Below are positions 63,852 to 64,000 of a DNA stretch of 64,000 bases, piece after piece. The stretch covers positions 62,001-126,000 of the forward strand of contig JBBDYG010000019.1 of NCBI GenBank assembly GCA_040901765.1, written 5' to 3'. The position numbers and the translations under genes are program-made. Numbering within the stretch: position 1 is the first letter of the stretch; each line of letters begins with the position of its first letter. The DNA comes from JBBDYG01 sp040901765. Lineage in GTDB: Bacteria; Planctomycetota; Planctomycetia; Pirellulales; Lacipirellulaceae. The notes under the pieces were generated by a model, which was not told the origin of the DNA, ran no database searches, and saw only the letters and a list, made by a program, of their open reading frames with translations.

Positions 63852-64000
63852 TTATAGGTACTGTTCGTCTAGCCGTACCTTTTCTTGAAACAGGTCGTAC
63901 CACGCTCGATCCGCGCTTTCTCGTTTGCGGAAAACGCCCCAGCAAAACAAATCGGCGGCGCTTAGTCCAAGATCAACATTCGATCGACGGTGGTAGATGT
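63852..64000 (-). CDS. C-terminal end of a DUF3800-like protein
   Basis: The minus strand from the window edge reads 49 codons to the stop TAA at 63852-63854. The product part is VDLGLSAADLFCWGVFRKRE, then WYDLFQEKVRLDEQYL. Acidic residue, ADLxxWxxFRK and the aromatic YDLF ending resemble the C-terminus of DUF3800 proteins (PF12686), which belong to an RNase H-like fold and are often found in accessory regions. The start lies outside the window. The other frames on this strand are closed here by stops, which supports coding. Confidence 0.55.
   Translation of the reverse strand, partial: IYHRRSNVDLGLSAADLFCWGVFRKRESADRAWYDLFQEKVRLDEQYL

Noticed and set aside
63736..63945. Minus-strand ORF of 69 codons
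   Set aside because: Basic, no motif, and overlaps the better supported DUF3800-like reading frame.

Overview
The window reads as a chromosomal segment of a planctomycete, most likely of the Pirellulales type. The evidence is the combination of PEP-CTERM proteins carrying planctomycete dockerin-like modules, paired PSCyt1/DUF1549/DUF1553 and DUF1501 genes, a sulfatase, three ECF sigma factor plus Ser/Thr kinase pairs, and weak or absent Shine-Dalgarno sites at many starts. I saw no rRNA, tRNA, CRISPR array, transposase or integrase.

Layout. 1-1.25 kb: a sulfatase on the minus strand, cut by the window edge. 1.46-6.2 kb: a DJ-1/PfpI protein, then sigma/kinase pair A (kinase with WD40 repeats). 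6.7-17.6 kb: a secreted-protein block with a PEP-CTERM protein carrying a metzincin zinc site, a proline-rich secreted protein, a small lipoprotein, and a stop-free 1267-codon frame joining two PEP-CTERM proteins and a second copy of the lipoprotein. Two more small secreted proteins follow. 17.7-37.4 kb: a dockerin/PEP-CTERM gene remnant and six intact PEP-CTERM genes, mostly very long beta-repeat proteins, interrupted by sigma/kinase pair B (25.1-28.8 kb). 37.4-44.1 kb (minus strand): pair C, then a secreted amidase. 44.2-46.2 kb: a secreted protein related to those in the first block. 46.2-54.8 kb (minus strand): two tandem DUF1553-DUF1501 pairs. 55.2-58.5 kb: a creatininase-MFS-Tat protein operon. 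58.8-63.6 kb (minus strand): S9 peptidase, ceramidase-like hydrolase and PQQ-type propeller. The left-running end of a DUF3800-like gene enters at 64 kb.

How the genes fit together. Nine PEP-CTERM tails lie in about 31 kb, and six of these proteins also have a dockerin-like module. Their shared C-terminal cassette (beta domain, dockerin, PEP-CTERM) suggests sorting to the cell surface by an exosortase encoded elsewhere. The sigma/kinase pairs flank and split this cluster and are candidate regulators of it, but no direct link is visible. The right half looks catabolic: sulfatase, DUF1501/DUF1553 proteins, creatininase, MFS, ceramidase-like hydrolase and peptidase, all exported or membrane proteins.

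The most unusual signal is non-coding structure. Many hairpin-forming repeats with short tandem units in their arms lie between genes, and at least three sit in frame inside kinase genes. Two intergenic palindromes are nested, one repeat family inside another. A roughly 65-bp element occurs upstream of three secreted-protein genes, and a hairpin element with a conserved 3' flank occurs twice, each time 12 nt after a stop codon.
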